25,215 nucleotides of DNA from a bacterium UBP3_UBA3054 (GTDB lineage: Bacteria > Auribacterota > UBA3054), in assembly GCA_002366995.1 (NCBI GenBank), contig DFCM01000121.1, positions 34,252 through 59,466 on the forward strand, read 5' to 3'. The translations under genes and the position numbers were made by a program. Positions within the stretch are counted from its first letter, which is position 1, and each line of letters begins with the position of its first letter. Shown here piece after piece: positions 15,325 through 24,320 of the stretch. Under the pieces are notes generated by a model. That model had not been told where the DNA came from and did not search any database. It was given only the letters and a program-made list of their open reading frames with translations.

Positions 15325-16251
15325 ATGATCCAAGTCAAGGAACTTGTAAAAACCTACGCCGACCTTACGGCGGTGGACCACATTTCCTTCAATGTGGAGA
15401 AAGGGGACGTGGTTGGTCTCCTCGGCCCGAACGGGGCGGGGAAGACGACTACCATGAAGATCCTTACCTGCTTCATGCCGGCCACTTCCGGCGAATGCAA
15501 GGTGGCGGGCCACGATGTTTTCAAGGAATCGCTGGAAGTCAGAAGGCACATCGGCTACATGCCGGAGAACGTTCCCCTTTACACCGATATGCGCGTGGTG
15601 GAATTCCTCGCCTACAGGGGAAGGTTGAAAGGCCTGAAGGGGCAGAACCTCATCAACCGCATCAACTGCGTGATAGACGCCTGCGAATTAGGGCAGGTCA
15701 GGACAAGGATAATAGAGCAGCTGAGCAAAGGCAACAAGCAGCGCGTAGGATTGGCGGACGCCCTGATAGGGGACCCGGACATCCTGATATTGGATGAGCC
15801 TACGATCGGTCTGGATCCGAACCAGGTCAGGAAAGTCAGGGAACTGATAAGGGAGATAGGCCGGGACAGGACGGTCATACTGTCAACGCACATCCTTCCG
15901 GAAGTCGAGATGGTCTGTGAGAAGGTCATCATCATGTACAAAGGGAAGATCGTGGCGGAAGACTCTATGTCCAATTTGAGGAGCGGCAACAAGAAACGCT
16001 ACGTGGTCGAGATCTTCGCTCCCAAAGCGGAAGTGGAAAGGGCTTTGCTGGACGTTAAGGAAGCCTACGAGATCAGGACTAGCGAATCGGAAGGCTGGGT
16101 GAGGGCCGAGATGCTCTCGCGTCTGCCCGAGGAAAACATTTCGGAGAAGATCTTCCTTGCCCTCCAGAAACCGAATTGGAAGATCAGGCTTCTGACGACG
16201 GTCATGCCGACTTTGGAAGACATCTTCGTGGAAATGACGACAAAACACTAA
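15325..16251 (+). CDS. ABC transporter ATP-binding protein, GldA-like
   Basis: 308 residues. It carries the full set of ABC motifs: Walker A GPNGAGKT (34-41), the signature LSKGNKQRVGLA (133-144; the LSKG form is common in GldA-type ATPases rather than LSGGQ), Walker B ILILDEPT (153-160), a D-loop GLDP and the H-loop His189 in STHI. The C-terminal 80 residues form the accessory domain seen in ABC-2 exporter ATPases. It pairs with the permease gene 6 nt downstream to drive an ABC-2/Gld-type machine of the inner membrane. In Bacteroidota gldA, gldF and gldG are needed for gliding; that role is not assumed here. The gene opens a long operon under its own promoter. Confidence 0.93.
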   Translation: MIQVKELVKTYADLTAVDHISFNVEKGDVVGLLGPNGAGKTTTMKILTCFMPATSGECKVAGHDVFKESLEVRRHIGYMPENVPLYTDMRVVEFLAYRGRLKGLKGQNLINRINCVIDACELGQVRTRIIEQLSKGNKQRVGLADALIGDPDILILDEPTIGLDPNQVRKVRELIREIGRDRTVILSTHILPEVEMVCEKVIIMYKGKIVAEDSMSNLRSGNKKRYVVEIFAPKAEVERALLDVKEAYEIRTSESEGWVRAEMLSRLPEENISEKIFLALQKPNWKIRLLTTVMPTLEDIFVEMTTKH

Positions 16252-16257
16252 GGAAAT

Positions 16258-16998
16258 ATGCGGAATTTCAGAACACTTTTCAGAAGGGAGCTGGCGACCC
16301 TCTACTATACGCCGACGAGCTACGTCGTCATGTGCGTGTTCTTGATCGTGGTCGGCTGGCTCTTCTGGATCCTTGTCAACTATTTGAACGCGCCCAGCAA
16401 GCCCATTGACGCTAACGTCTTCGGGTATCTTTTCGGCGGGACTTTCATTTACTGGATGGTGGTGGCGGCCGTCACCTCCGCGCTTACGATGCGTTCCTTT
16501 TCGGAAGAGTACAGGAGCGGCACCATCGAGATGCTGATGACGACGCCTGTGACCGACACGCAGGTCGTGCTGTCGAAGTTCGCGGCGGCCCAGGCCTTCC
16601 TTATGATCATGTGGGTGCCGACGCTCGTTTACGTCTATGTCCTTTCGCGTTTCACCACGGTGGATTACGGGGTGGTCGCGGCCGGGTATCTTGGCACGTT
16701 CCTTTTGAACTGCATGCTGACGAGTCTGGGGATAATGATCTCCTCAACGAACAGAAGCCAGTTCGTATCCTTTTTTGTGACCTTCATCGGCATTCTGATG
16801 CTCTTTTCGCTGAACTTCATGCAGGACGTCGTCAGCAACCGCTGGAGGGTCGTTTACCGCTACGCTTCCGTACTCGAGCAGTTCAACCCCTTCACCAAGG
16901 GCGTCATCAGTTCGACAAGCGTCGTCTATTTCGTAAGCATCACGCTCTTCTTATTGTTCTGCACCGTAAAGAGCGTGGAATCCAGGAAGTGGAGGTGA
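16258..16998 (+). CDS. ABC-2 type permease, GldF-like
   Basis: 246 residues; AAGGA precedes ATG 16258. It has about six hydrophobic spans, with the first near residues 18-42 and the last near 220-240. The loop RSFSEEYRSGTIEMLMTTPV is the hallmark of the ABC2_membrane family (the EExxGT...LL/M-T-P-V contact with the ATPase). It is the integral partner of the upstream ATPase. The stop codon overlaps a very strong ribosome site for the next gene. The family is export or remodelling ABC-2 permeases, and the transported substrate is unknown. Confidence 0.9.
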   Translation: MRNFRTLFRRELATLYYTPTSYVVMCVFLIVVGWLFWILVNYLNAPSKPIDANVFGYLFGGTFIYWMVVAAVTSALTMRSFSEEYRSGTIEMLMTTPVTDTQVVLSKFAAAQAFLMIMWVPTLVYVYVLSRFTTVDYGVVAAGYLGTFLLNCMLTSLGIMISSTNRSQFVSFFVTFIGILMLFSLNFMQDVVSNRWRVVYRYASVLEQFNPFTKGVISSTSVVYFVSITLFLLFCTVKSVESRKWR

Positions 16999-16999
16999 T
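16991..16999 (+). promoter_or_regulatory. Extended Shine-Dalgarno for the GldG-like gene
   Basis: GGAGGTGAT (with the next C) is complementary to nearly the whole anti-Shine-Dalgarno end of 16S rRNA (GATCACCTCC) and overlaps the TGA of the permease gene. The GGAGG core ends 7 nt before ATG 17003. It is stronger than any other ribosome site in the window. Confidence 0.7.
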
Positions 17000-17002
17000 C
17001 TT

Positions 17003-18448
17003 ATGAGAGAGACGATCATAAGAAGACTGACTTACGGCGCCAACGTCGGCATAGGCATTATCCTGGCCTTTATCCTGGTCGTTCTGGCGAACGCCCTGGC
17101 CGCCAAATACCCGAAGCGTTACGACTTCATCCAGAAGCAGGATCTTTACAAGCTTTCCGAAAAGACGCTGAACGTTCTGAAAGAGCTTCAGGAACCGGTG
17201 GAGTTCTATGTTTTCGGCAATCCGCAGAATTCGGAACTCTATCCTAAGGTCAAGCGCCTCATCGACCAGTACTGCGACGCCAGCTCGAAGGTGACCTGCA
17301 TCCTGGCGGACGATTACATTTTGAGGGATCCCGGCAAGATCCAGAAGATTAGGAACCAGTTCAACGTGACCGACTGGGACACCGTCATCGTGAAAGTGGG
17401 CGAGGAGACGAAGGAGCTCAAGGAAAACGACATGGGCGACTTCAAGTTCGAGCACAACTATTACGACTACGGCCAGAAGAAGAAACTGGTGCTCTTCAAG
17501 GCCGAGCAGGCCCTGACTTCCGCCATCCTTGAATTGCAGAACCCCGAGCAGAAGCACGTTTACTTTACGGTCAACCACGGCGAGAGAAGCATTCTTAGCA
17601 AAGACGACCGCAACTACAGTATCGTGAAGGAATACCTTGAAAGGGACCGCGTGCTTTGCGCGCCGCTGGAACTCTACAGGCTTTCAGACATGACGGAAAC
17701 GAACTGCGACCTTCTGGTCGTGGCCGGGCCGACCAGGGATTTCCTCGAGGAGGAAGTGGAAGTTCTGCGCCGCTACATAACGCAGGGGGGACGGGCGTTT
17801 ATCCTGATCGATCCGAACTCCGACTGCCAGAGCATTCCGAAGCTTCTGACCTCCTGCAACATCAACGTCGGAGACGACGTCACCGTCGATCCTACGACAA
17901 GGATAGCCGGCACCGGCTGGTTCGACCTTGTCATACCGGATTACCCTGGGCACGAGATCACGAAAAACCTCGATTCGCTGAGCATCTTCTACATGGCGCG
18001 CTCCATTACGGAGATAAACCACGAGAACAGGGACTACGTTGTGACGCCTTTCCTGCAGACGACGTCTGACGGCTGGGGCGAAACGAAATACCAGGGGACT
18101 TCCTATCACTTTGACGAGAAGACGGACCTGGGCGGCCCCGTGTCGATCGGCGCGGCCGTCGAGAACAGGCGCTCGGGAATGAGGCTGGTCGTCATCGGCG
18201 ACGCCGATTTCGCCGACAACTTCTACGCGGAGCGCCCGATCTCCAACCGCGACATCTTCCTGAACGCCTGCAACTGGGCGATGCAGAGGGAATATCTGGT
18301 CTCCATCGGCCCGAAGACCATCCAGGAGATCAGGAGCCTGAAGCTGAACCGCAAGCAGATATCTTTAATTAGAACATTGGTAATAGTTTTGGTGCCGGCC
18401 TTGGCGCTCTCTCTGGGCCTTTTAGTTTATGTGCGCCGCCGCCAGTAA
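17003..18448 (+). CDS. GldG-like ABC auxiliary membrane protein
   Basis: 481 residues with one N-terminal membrane span (about 11-32, rich in I, L, V and A) and one at the C-terminus (about 455-476), so a large domain of about 420 residues projects into the periplasm. The opening after the first span (KYPKRYDFIQKQDLYKLSEKT) and VEFYVFGNP are typical of GldG and the ABC_transp_aux family; a DLLVVAGPTRDFLEEEVE segment and a GRAFILIDPNSD segment match the DUF4350/gatase-like fold of that family. It is an accessory subunit of the ATPase/permease pair. The start is fixed by an extended Shine-Dalgarno. Function of GldG-type proteins beyond needing the ABC pair is unknown. Confidence 0.85.
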   Translation: MRETIIRRLTYGANVGIGIILAFILVVLANALAAKYPKRYDFIQKQDLYKLSEKTLNVLKELQEPVEFYVFGNPQNSELYPKVKRLIDQYCDASSKVTCILADDYILRDPGKIQKIRNQFNVTDWDTVIVKVGEETKELKENDMGDFKFEHNYYDYGQKKKLVLFKAEQALTSAILELQNPEQKHVYFTVNHGERSILSKDDRNYSIVKEYLERDRVLCAPLELYRLSDMTETNCDLLVVAGPTRDFLEEEVEVLRRYITQGGRAFILIDPNSDCQSIPKLLTSCNINVGDDVTVDPTTRIAGTGWFDLVIPDYPGHEITKNLDSLSIFYMARSITEINHENRDYVVTPFLQTTSDGWGETKYQGTSYHFDEKTDLGGPVSIGAAVENRRSGMRLVVIGDADFADNFYAERPISNRDIFLNACNWAMQREYLVSIGPKTIQEIRSLKLNRKQISLIRTLVIVLVPALALSLGLLVYVRRRQ

Positions 18449-18457
18449 GGAAATTTC

Positions 18458-20269
18458 ATGAAATTTAAGACAACGTTATTTTTGCTAATCCTTGTTCTGG
18501 CAGTCGGCGGCTACGTCTGGTTCGTCGACCGTTTCAAGCCTTCCACGGAGGAATTGAAGCAGACCGAAAAACGGGTCCTGCAGGACTTCCGGCCGGAACT
18601 GATAACCAGGATCACCATAGACAGGCAGATCAGGGAGAACGACACCGGCAAGGTGCTGAGGCTTGAGACGTATGAACTGGAGAAAGAAACACTGGGCTGG
18701 AAACTCATGAAGCCTGTGAATTTCCCGGTCAACACACCCTTGGTCCGCCAAATACTGGACAACCTGAAGAAGGTCGACCAGAACCGCTTCATATCGGGCA
18801 GCGAATACGAGAACATGAACCGCGACGCGACAGGTCTCAACGCTCCCGACATCATTGCGACCTTTGAGACGCCTCAGACTTCCGTTGTCCTGAGAGTGGG
18901 CGCGCAGGTGCCCTTGGGCTGGGAATACTACGCCGAACTGAAGGGCAAGCGCCAGGCTTACTTCATTCCGAACCAGATGCGCGACATCCTCTGCTTCGAG
19001 ACTGACAGCTCCGAAAAGGACGTCAGGCGCAGGAGAGTCTTCGACATTACGCCGGAATACGTGAACGCCGTGCAGATGTCTATAGGCGGCTATGAGATCG
19101 ACCTGAGGAAGGGGAAAGACATCCTGAGCTGGTACACCCAGACGCCCCTTTACGACAGGGCCGACGACAAGCTGATAGGGGAGATCGTCAAGAAGTTTTC
19201 CAAAGTCGACGTCCTTGAATACATCGAGCAGCCAAAAGAGAAGATCGACTTCAAATATTCCGTGGCGCTCGTCCAGAGGGAGAATTCCCAAAGGCTTCAG
19301 ATAAGCGACGTCGTCATCAAGGTCGACGAATGGGACGAGACGAACCGTTTCTGCTACGCCAGGAGAGCGGAGTACGGCCAGTTCTTCACGCTGCATCCCG
19401 ACATCCTTGACTCCTTCGTGCCTGACGTCGACCACTACCGCGCCAAGACGCTCATAGCGCCCGGCGTTTTCGACGATGTCTGCGAGCTTGAACTGACGAA
19501 GGACGGCAAGGTCATGAATTTCTCCTACGACAAGCAGCAGAACAAATGGGACCTCTCGAGCATGCTGACCACGACCTTGAAGGACGAGATGGCGATAGAG
19601 GACTATGTCTTCCTCTGGATGGACATGCCTGTTGTGCGCTTCGCCAGCTCGGAAGAAGCGAGGTCCGCCCTGCAGGAGAAATTCCTCGACCTCAAGGTGC
19701 GTTACCAGGACAGGGACGAATACGAGAATTACGTTCTGTCCGCGCCGAAGGACGGCCTGATGTTCATGGAGCGCATGACGAACGTCTTCGTCGCCGTTTC
19801 CGCGGAAGAAGTTGAAAAACTCTACACGACGAACACCTTCCGCTTCCTTTCGAGGGAGGCCATGAACGTGCCGGAGAACGAAGTCGACAGAATAGAGCTT
19901 GGGACGCCGGAAGCTACCGTTTCGATGAGTTACGGAACGAACTTCTGGATCGCCACCGAGAACGACAAGTCGCGCCAGATCCTTCCCAGGGTAAGGGACG
20001 AAGTTGCCAGCCGCATGCCTGTACTTATCGACCATTACGTCAAGGAATGCTCCGAACTCGACCTGCCGGCTTACGGTTTGGACAAACCGTTTTTGAAAGT
20101 GACTTTCGTTTTGAAAAACGGCGAGAGCAAATCGATCTCGCTCGGCAATGAAGCGGAATCGGGACGCTACGCGATGCTGGGCGAGCAGCCCTACGTTTTC
20201 GTGGTGAACAAAGAGACGGCGCTCGCCCTGGAGCAGTTCGTTGAATTAGCCAGAATATATCGTGAATGA
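18458..20269 (+). CDS. DUF4340 membrane-anchored periplasmic protein
   Basis: 603 residues; TAAGGAAA precedes the ATG. A single N-terminal membrane span (about 4-22) is followed by RFKPSTEELKQTEKRV and ITRITIDRQ, the standard DUF4340 opening. The rest is a soluble beta-rich region with repeats of the type EWELxxP and vxxLGxxxPxG, for example VGAQVPLGWEYYAEL near 147-161. DUF4340 genes regularly follow gldG-type genes in ABC operons of PVC and other bacteria, so it is a likely periplasmic partner. No catalytic motif is visible. It ends 19 nt before the start chosen for the next gene. Confidence 0.83.
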   Translation: MKFKTTLFLLILVLAVGGYVWFVDRFKPSTEELKQTEKRVLQDFRPELITRITIDRQIRENDTGKVLRLETYELEKETLGWKLMKPVNFPVNTPLVRQILDNLKKVDQNRFISGSEYENMNRDATGLNAPDIIATFETPQTSVVLRVGAQVPLGWEYYAELKGKRQAYFIPNQMRDILCFETDSSEKDVRRRRVFDITPEYVNAVQMSIGGYEIDLRKGKDILSWYTQTPLYDRADDKLIGEIVKKFSKVDVLEYIEQPKEKIDFKYSVALVQRENSQRLQISDVVIKVDEWDETNRFCYARRAEYGQFFTLHPDILDSFVPDVDHYRAKTLIAPGVFDDVCELELTKDGKVMNFSYDKQQNKWDLSSMLTTTLKDEMAIEDYVFLWMDMPVVRFASSEEARSALQEKFLDLKVRYQDRDEYENYVLSAPKDGLMFMERMTNVFVAVSAEEVEKLYTTNTFRFLSREAMNVPENEVDRIELGTPEATVSMSYGTNFWIATENDKSRQILPRVRDEVASRMPVLIDHYVKECSELDLPAYGLDKPFLKVTFVLKNGESKSISLGNEAESGRYAMLGEQPYVFVVNKETALALEQFVELARIYRE

Positions 20270-20274
20270 CTATC

Positions 20275-20281
20275 AAAGGAG
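20275..20281 (+). promoter_or_regulatory. Ribosome binding site deciding the start at 20289
   Basis: AAAGGAG with 7 nt to ATG 20289. The frame is also open from an upstream ATG at 20262, but that one lies inside the upstream gene's end without a site of its own, and only 20289 begins a clean signal peptide. Confidence 0.8.
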
Positions 20282-20288
20282 TCAAAAC

Positions 20289-23240
20289 ATGAGAAAAGCC
20301 ATATTCATTCTTTCCTTAGTCGGCCTTTTTAGCAGTTTCGCCAGCGCCGAAGACATCGTGGGCATGGCGCCGAGAGAGACTTCCGTCGTTGTGCGCACGC
20401 AGAAAAATGTGAAGTCATTTTTGCGCATTCCTTCGCCGGGCTTCTGCTATGACGAGATGAAATACACGGCCAGAGTCGTCAGCGAGCCGAAAGTCACGAT
20501 CTTCCAGGTCAGCATGCTGGCGCCGACCAACCAGCCCGACAGGATCGTCATGCCTTACGCCAGGATACTCCGCCCCGACTATACGGAAGTCGCCGCCAAC
20601 ACTTTTACCAACGCGGTCTTCTGGGCCAACGGACAGATACTGGCCCAGCGTTTCGTCGTGCCGGAAACGATGAACCAGTACCTCATAGCGGTGGGTTACG
20701 TCGATTACAGGGACGCCAGGCACCGCCATATAAGCGGCGGACCTTACGAGACCGTCATCGACCAGAAAGGCAGGATCGTCCACCGCGGCGAAGTCTTGAA
20801 CAAATCGCAGTACAAATCGTCTTTCAGCATCGATTCTGACATTCTCTTCCTGGATGACGAGCTCGAGATCCAGGTGACGCAGGACGAAGTCAGGAAGGGC
20901 GTCACGAATGTAGTGGAGACAATTTTCAGCTACACCGTCGTGAACCTCGACACCGGCAAGATCGTCCTAGACAGCGAGGATGTACAGAAGCCCGTAATAA
21001 AGATGAAGACCTTGGGCAACTACGCTATCGACATCAGAACGTCCAGGAACGGCAAAACATTCTGGCACGGCATGAAGGTCTACTGCGTGCTGCCGCGGCT
21101 TGAGAGGACCTTCGACCCCTCCTATCTTGGCAAACTCACTTTGAACGACGGCATAATCTGCGGCTCTTCCAACGATCTTCACCAGCTCAGGGACGGACGC
21201 TATTCCCCGGCTGTGAAAGAGAGGATCAGCCAGCGCATCTCCTCGTCCGACATAACCAACATCTTCGGCGGCAGGGGACGCATCATAACCCAGGACAGGG
21301 GATACGTGAGCTACGTTCTGGGCGTGAACCTTAAGCTGAACATGCCGTATCTTCTGGAAATAGAATATCCCGAGGACGCGCCGCGCACTATCGCGGTCTC
21401 CGTCAACGGCGGCACTTATTCCCCCTGCGTCCAGACCGGACACACCCTGCCTTACCAGGAGCCCAGCCAGTTCGTCGAACAGATCCAGCTTCCCTTGAAC
21501 GGCGACGTCAACAAGATGCGCTTCATCGTCTGGGCTGGCGACGACGAGATCAAGAACGGCTTCAACGTCGCGATCGCCGACCCCGGCGACATCAACGCGC
21601 CCTTCAGCAAGAAGCCGCTGGTTTTGAGGATCAACCTTTACTCTTTCCTGACCATCGCGGTTCCTCAGCTGAAAGAGCATTTCCCCAAGGAATTCCAGCG
21701 TTACGTCTGGACCGAGGGCGAGCAGATGATGGGCCGCGACGGCGTTTCCTTCGCGCCTGTTTTGAACAGCCTTTTCTACGGATTGAACTCTTTCTCGCCC
21801 CTGGTCCTGGCCTGGAACTCGCACGCCGAAAACAACGGAACGGTGCTTTTCCCGACGGAGCATTTCTCCATCTCTTACAAGACGGAGATCAACGGCGTGG
21901 AGTACATGAGCGACCGCAAGGAGGACAACAGCAAGCGTGAAAACTACATCGGCGCCGCCGCCGATCTGGCGCGTTATCTGAAGATGAGGATATTCCCGAG
22001 GATCGAATACGGCGGCAGCGACAAGCTGAAAGACAAACACGCGGTCGGCCCCGACGGCCGTCCTTACCAGCCCTATATTTACGACAGTTTTTCCGCTCCG
22101 CTCTTCGATTCCGTGGACGTGACCTATGACGGCGTGCTGGAAGACTGCGTCGGCATCATAAAGGAAATGGTCAAAGCCATTCCGGAAGACTCCCGCTCGA
22201 GTTTTGAAAATCTCATCATGAGGCAGCGCGCCAACTTCACGCCAATTTCTTACAGCGACAACGCTCTTAAGCTTTACGCTAAGGAGAAGGGTCTCTCCGT
22301 TCCGGAAAGCGACCTGCGCAACGAAGTGGTGATGAAGCGCCAGGACGATTACAAGGTCTGGTACCAGAACAAGAAGTACGCCTTCTTCTCCAAGGTGAAC
22401 GAGGCTTACAACAGCCTTCTGAACAGGAAAGGCAGCCTCATCTACTACAACTGGAGAAAGGGCGGCATGCCTTACGAGGGCCTCTATTATTACGATCCCG
22501 CCGCCTGGACGGAGATCAAGAGAGTGAGGGCCCTGCCCGTCGAGGGTTTCCCGCTTCCCACAATAACGAGCGAGCAATTGGCCGAGGCGGTCACCAAATG
22601 GACGAACGACGATGACGCGCTTCTTAAGGATGTCTTCAATTACGGCCTGACTCCGGTCTGCCCGGTCTTCGGGACGCTGGCGGCCACTTCGCAGAATTAT
22701 CACGACCTTTTCCGCAAGGATCCGAATGCACTTGACATGGCGGTGAAGATCACTCCGAACGTCCAGTCGAAGACGCTTGTGCTGGATTTCAAGAAAGTTC
22801 CCAGCCTGGCCGGACAAACGATGTACCGCTCCAGGGAATACTCCATGTACGATCCTCTTCTGGCCTTCGTCTACGCCAACCCCAAATACCTCGCTTTCGA
22901 ACAGTCTCACCAGTCCTGCTTCCCGTTTGCGGAGACGACCAGGAGCTTCATGATGAACTATCTTGCCCTGCCGCTCGTGCCCTTCGGCGAAGTCAAGCAG
23001 GAAGCCGGAGTGCCGCTCAACGTTTATCTCGGCGTTTACAACGGCAGTCCTTACATCGCGGTCGCCAACCAGACGCTTAAGCCGGTCTCCGCGAGGGTAA
23101 GCCTTCCTCTGGCGGGCGTCAAGCAATTGAGGCCGCTCGTCACGAAAGAAAAGCGCCAGCCCTATTTCGTCAAGGAAGACACCATCGAGGTCGATCTGAC
23201 GCTCCAGCCCATGGAACTCAGGAGCTTCAAGGCGGAATAA
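20289..23240 (+). CDS. Large secreted protein, possible glycosidase-like fold
   Basis: 983 residues. A signal peptide is clear (MRKAIFILSLVGLFSSFASA then ED). An N-terminal region of about 340 residues is beta-rich; residues ~350-440 look like a jelly-roll (YLLEIEYPEDAP, then VSVNGGTYSP and FIVWAGDDE). The middle (about 460-800) has patterns seen in TIM-barrel glycoside-hydrolase-like proteins: FFSPLVLAWNS-type segment, MRIFPRIEYGGSDK near 565-580, and FTPISYSDNALKLYAKEKGL near 651-670. The final 65 residues (PYIAVANQ, then LQPMELRSFK) look like a glycosidase C-terminal beta-sandwich. No catalytic acid pair can be assigned, so enzyme status is inference. The operon context places it in the periplasm or at the cell surface beside the Gld-like ABC system. 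Confidence 0.72.
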   Translation: MRKAIFILSLVGLFSSFASAEDIVGMAPRETSVVVRTQKNVKSFLRIPSPGFCYDEMKYTARVVSEPKVTIFQVSMLAPTNQPDRIVMPYARILRPDYTEVAANTFTNAVFWANGQILAQRFVVPETMNQYLIAVGYVDYRDARHRHISGGPYETVIDQKGRIVHRGEVLNKSQYKSSFSIDSDILFLDDELEIQVTQDEVRKGVTNVVETIFSYTVVNLDTGKIVLDSEDVQKPVIKMKTLGNYAIDIRTSRNGKTFWHGMKVYCVLPRLERTFDPSYLGKLTLNDGIICGSSNDLHQLRDGRYSPAVKERISQRISSSDITNIFGGRGRIITQDRGYVSYVLGVNLKLNMPYLLEIEYPEDAPRTIAVSVNGGTYSPCVQTGHTLPYQEPSQFVEQIQLPLNGDVNKMRFIVWAGDDEIKNGFNVAIADPGDINAPFSKKPLVLRINLYSFLTIAVPQLKEHFPKEFQRYVWTEGEQMMGRDGVSFAPVLNSLFYGLNSFSPLVLAWNSHAENNGTVLFPTEHFSISYKTEINGVEYMSDRKEDNSKRENYIGAAADLARYLKMRIFPRIEYGGSDKLKDKHAVGPDGRPYQPYIYDSFSAPLFDSVDVTYDGVLEDCVGIIKEMVKAIPEDSRSSFENLIMRQRANFTPISYSDNALKLYAKEKGLSVPESDLRNEVVMKRQDDYKVWYQNKKYAFFSKVNEAYNSLLNRKGSLIYYNWRKGGMPYEGLYYYDPAAWTEIKRVRALPVEGFPLPTITSEQLAEAVTKWTNDDDALLKDVFNYGLTPVCPVFGTLAATSQNYHDLFRKDPNALDMAVKITPNVQSKTLVLDFKKVPSLAGQTMYRSREYSMYDPLLAFVYANPKYLAFEQSHQSCFPFAETTRSFMMNYLALPLVPFGEVKQEAGVPLNVYLGVYNGSPYIAVANQTLKPVSARVSLPLAGVKQLRPLVTKEKRQPYFVKEDTIEVDLTLQPMELRSFKAE

Positions 23241-23618
23241 ATGTCCGAGGTCTGGCGGGACAAAGACGACACAAGGAATTTTTCGCCTTCATGTCTGTTG
23301 ACGGCGCTCGTTTTCTGCGCCGCGCTCGTGCTAGGCATTTTCTTCCTCGCGAATTTCGTGACGGAAAAGTGCGGAGACTTATTGAAGATGACGTATCCTT
23401 ACGTCGTGCCTTTCTTCGACAAGGACGTGACAAGCGAGGAGCAGGCGGAATTCTCCAATTCCTGGTTCCGCGTCGCAGACTGCATAGAAAGGGATCCTCT
23501 TATCCTGACCAACAAAAGCGTCATGATAATCAAGAACGTGGTATTGGACAGAAGCGTTTCCAAAGAGGAGATAGCGGACATGAAGAAATTAGCGGAGCGT
23601 TTGGAAGGGAATGAATAG
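23241..23618 (+). CDS. Small bitopic membrane protein, function unknown
   Basis: 125 residues; the ATG directly follows the TAA of the 983-residue protein with no gap. A charged N-terminus (SEVWRDKDDTRN) is followed by one hydrophobic span at about 17-41 and a soluble tail of about 84 residues with mixed charge and a C-terminal helix. Position suggests a structural partner of the same operon; no family is recognised. The next gene starts inside its 3' end (ATGAATAG), which supports translation coupling. Confidence 0.72.
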   Translation: MSEVWRDKDDTRNFSPSCLLTALVFCAALVLGIFFLANFVTEKCGDLLKMTYPYVVPFFDKDVTSEEQAEFSNSWFRVADCIERDPLILTNKSVMIIKNVVLDRSVSKEEIADMKKLAERLEGNE

Positions 23619-24318
23619 GGCGCTTTTCCTAACCGTTTTCTCGGCGCTTTCGCTCTGCGCCGAAAGCTATTTCACGGTCGACCTGCCCGAGAATTGGCAG
23701 AAAGTGCCGACCAGCAGCCTCTCGATCTACAATCACGCCGAGGACGCCCTGAAGAACGAAAAGGTCGGCACCTACAGCGCGGCCTACGAGCGCAAGGCGC
23801 TGCTCGATTTCACGCTGCCGTATATTTTGGTCGAGCAGGAGAAGCACGCCCCTTACAGCGTAAGCGAACTCGAGAGCATGGCCGAGGAGATGCCATCCAT
23901 CATAAGGCAGGCTTATCTTCCTCTGCACCGCGCCGGCAAATTCGGGGAAGTGAAAGTCATGCCCGGGATCTACGACCGCGAGCGCAACATGGTCTTCACT
24001 TACTACGAGATGGTCCGCGCCAAACCCAGGGAGGAGATGTTCGCCTTCACGGCCTGCTTCCCGAGCAAAATTGGGCTTGTCAAACTGCACGGCTTCGGCA
24101 AAAGATCAGATTATGAGAAGAGCATGGCGGAGATGGAGCAGATCCTCAACTCCTTTGCTTTCGGAAGCAATTACTTCTATCAGCCTCCTCTTAAGAGTTC
24201 GAAGAAACTGAAAGCCCTGCCGGCTGTCTGCATCTGCGCTTTCATCCTTTTATACGCCCTGCGTTTTATTGGCAAACGCCAGTCTGGCGGAAGGGAGCCT
24301 TTTTCAAAAAAGGAATGA
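23611..24318 (+). CDS. Exported protein with C-terminal membrane anchor, PsbP/DUF1795-like suspected
   Basis: 235 residues, overlapping the previous gene by 8 nt. A short signal peptide (MNRALFLTVFSALSLCA) leads into YFTVDLPENWQKVP, the pattern that opens PsbP/DUF1795-type domains. The domain ends with QILNSFAF near 176-183, again typical of them. A C-terminal hydrophobic segment (about 198-217, PAVCICAFILLYALRF) with basic residues after it should hold the protein in the inner membrane. The fold assignment is by pattern only, and no enzyme motif is seen. It ends 2 nt before the next gene. Confidence 0.74.
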   Translation: MNRALFLTVFSALSLCAESYFTVDLPENWQKVPTSSLSIYNHAEDALKNEKVGTYSAAYERKALLDFTLPYILVEQEKHAPYSVSELESMAEEMPSIIRQAYLPLHRAGKFGEVKVMPGIYDRERNMVFTYYEMVRAKPREEMFAFTACFPSKIGLVKLHGFGKRSDYEKSMAEMEQILNSFAFGSNYFYQPPLKSSKKLKALPAVCICAFILLYALRFIGKRQSGGREPFSKKE

Positions 24319-24320
24319 AC

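Noticed and set aside
18485..20035. 516-codon open frame on the - strand
   Set aside because: It is a shadow of the DUF4340 gene with low-complexity, Val/Leu/Asp-rich translation and no family features.
20967..23126. 719-codon open frame on the - strand
   Set aside because: It lies wholly inside the secreted-protein gene, has no signal, start site or recognisable domain, and arises because the sense gene avoids the codons that would make antisense stops.
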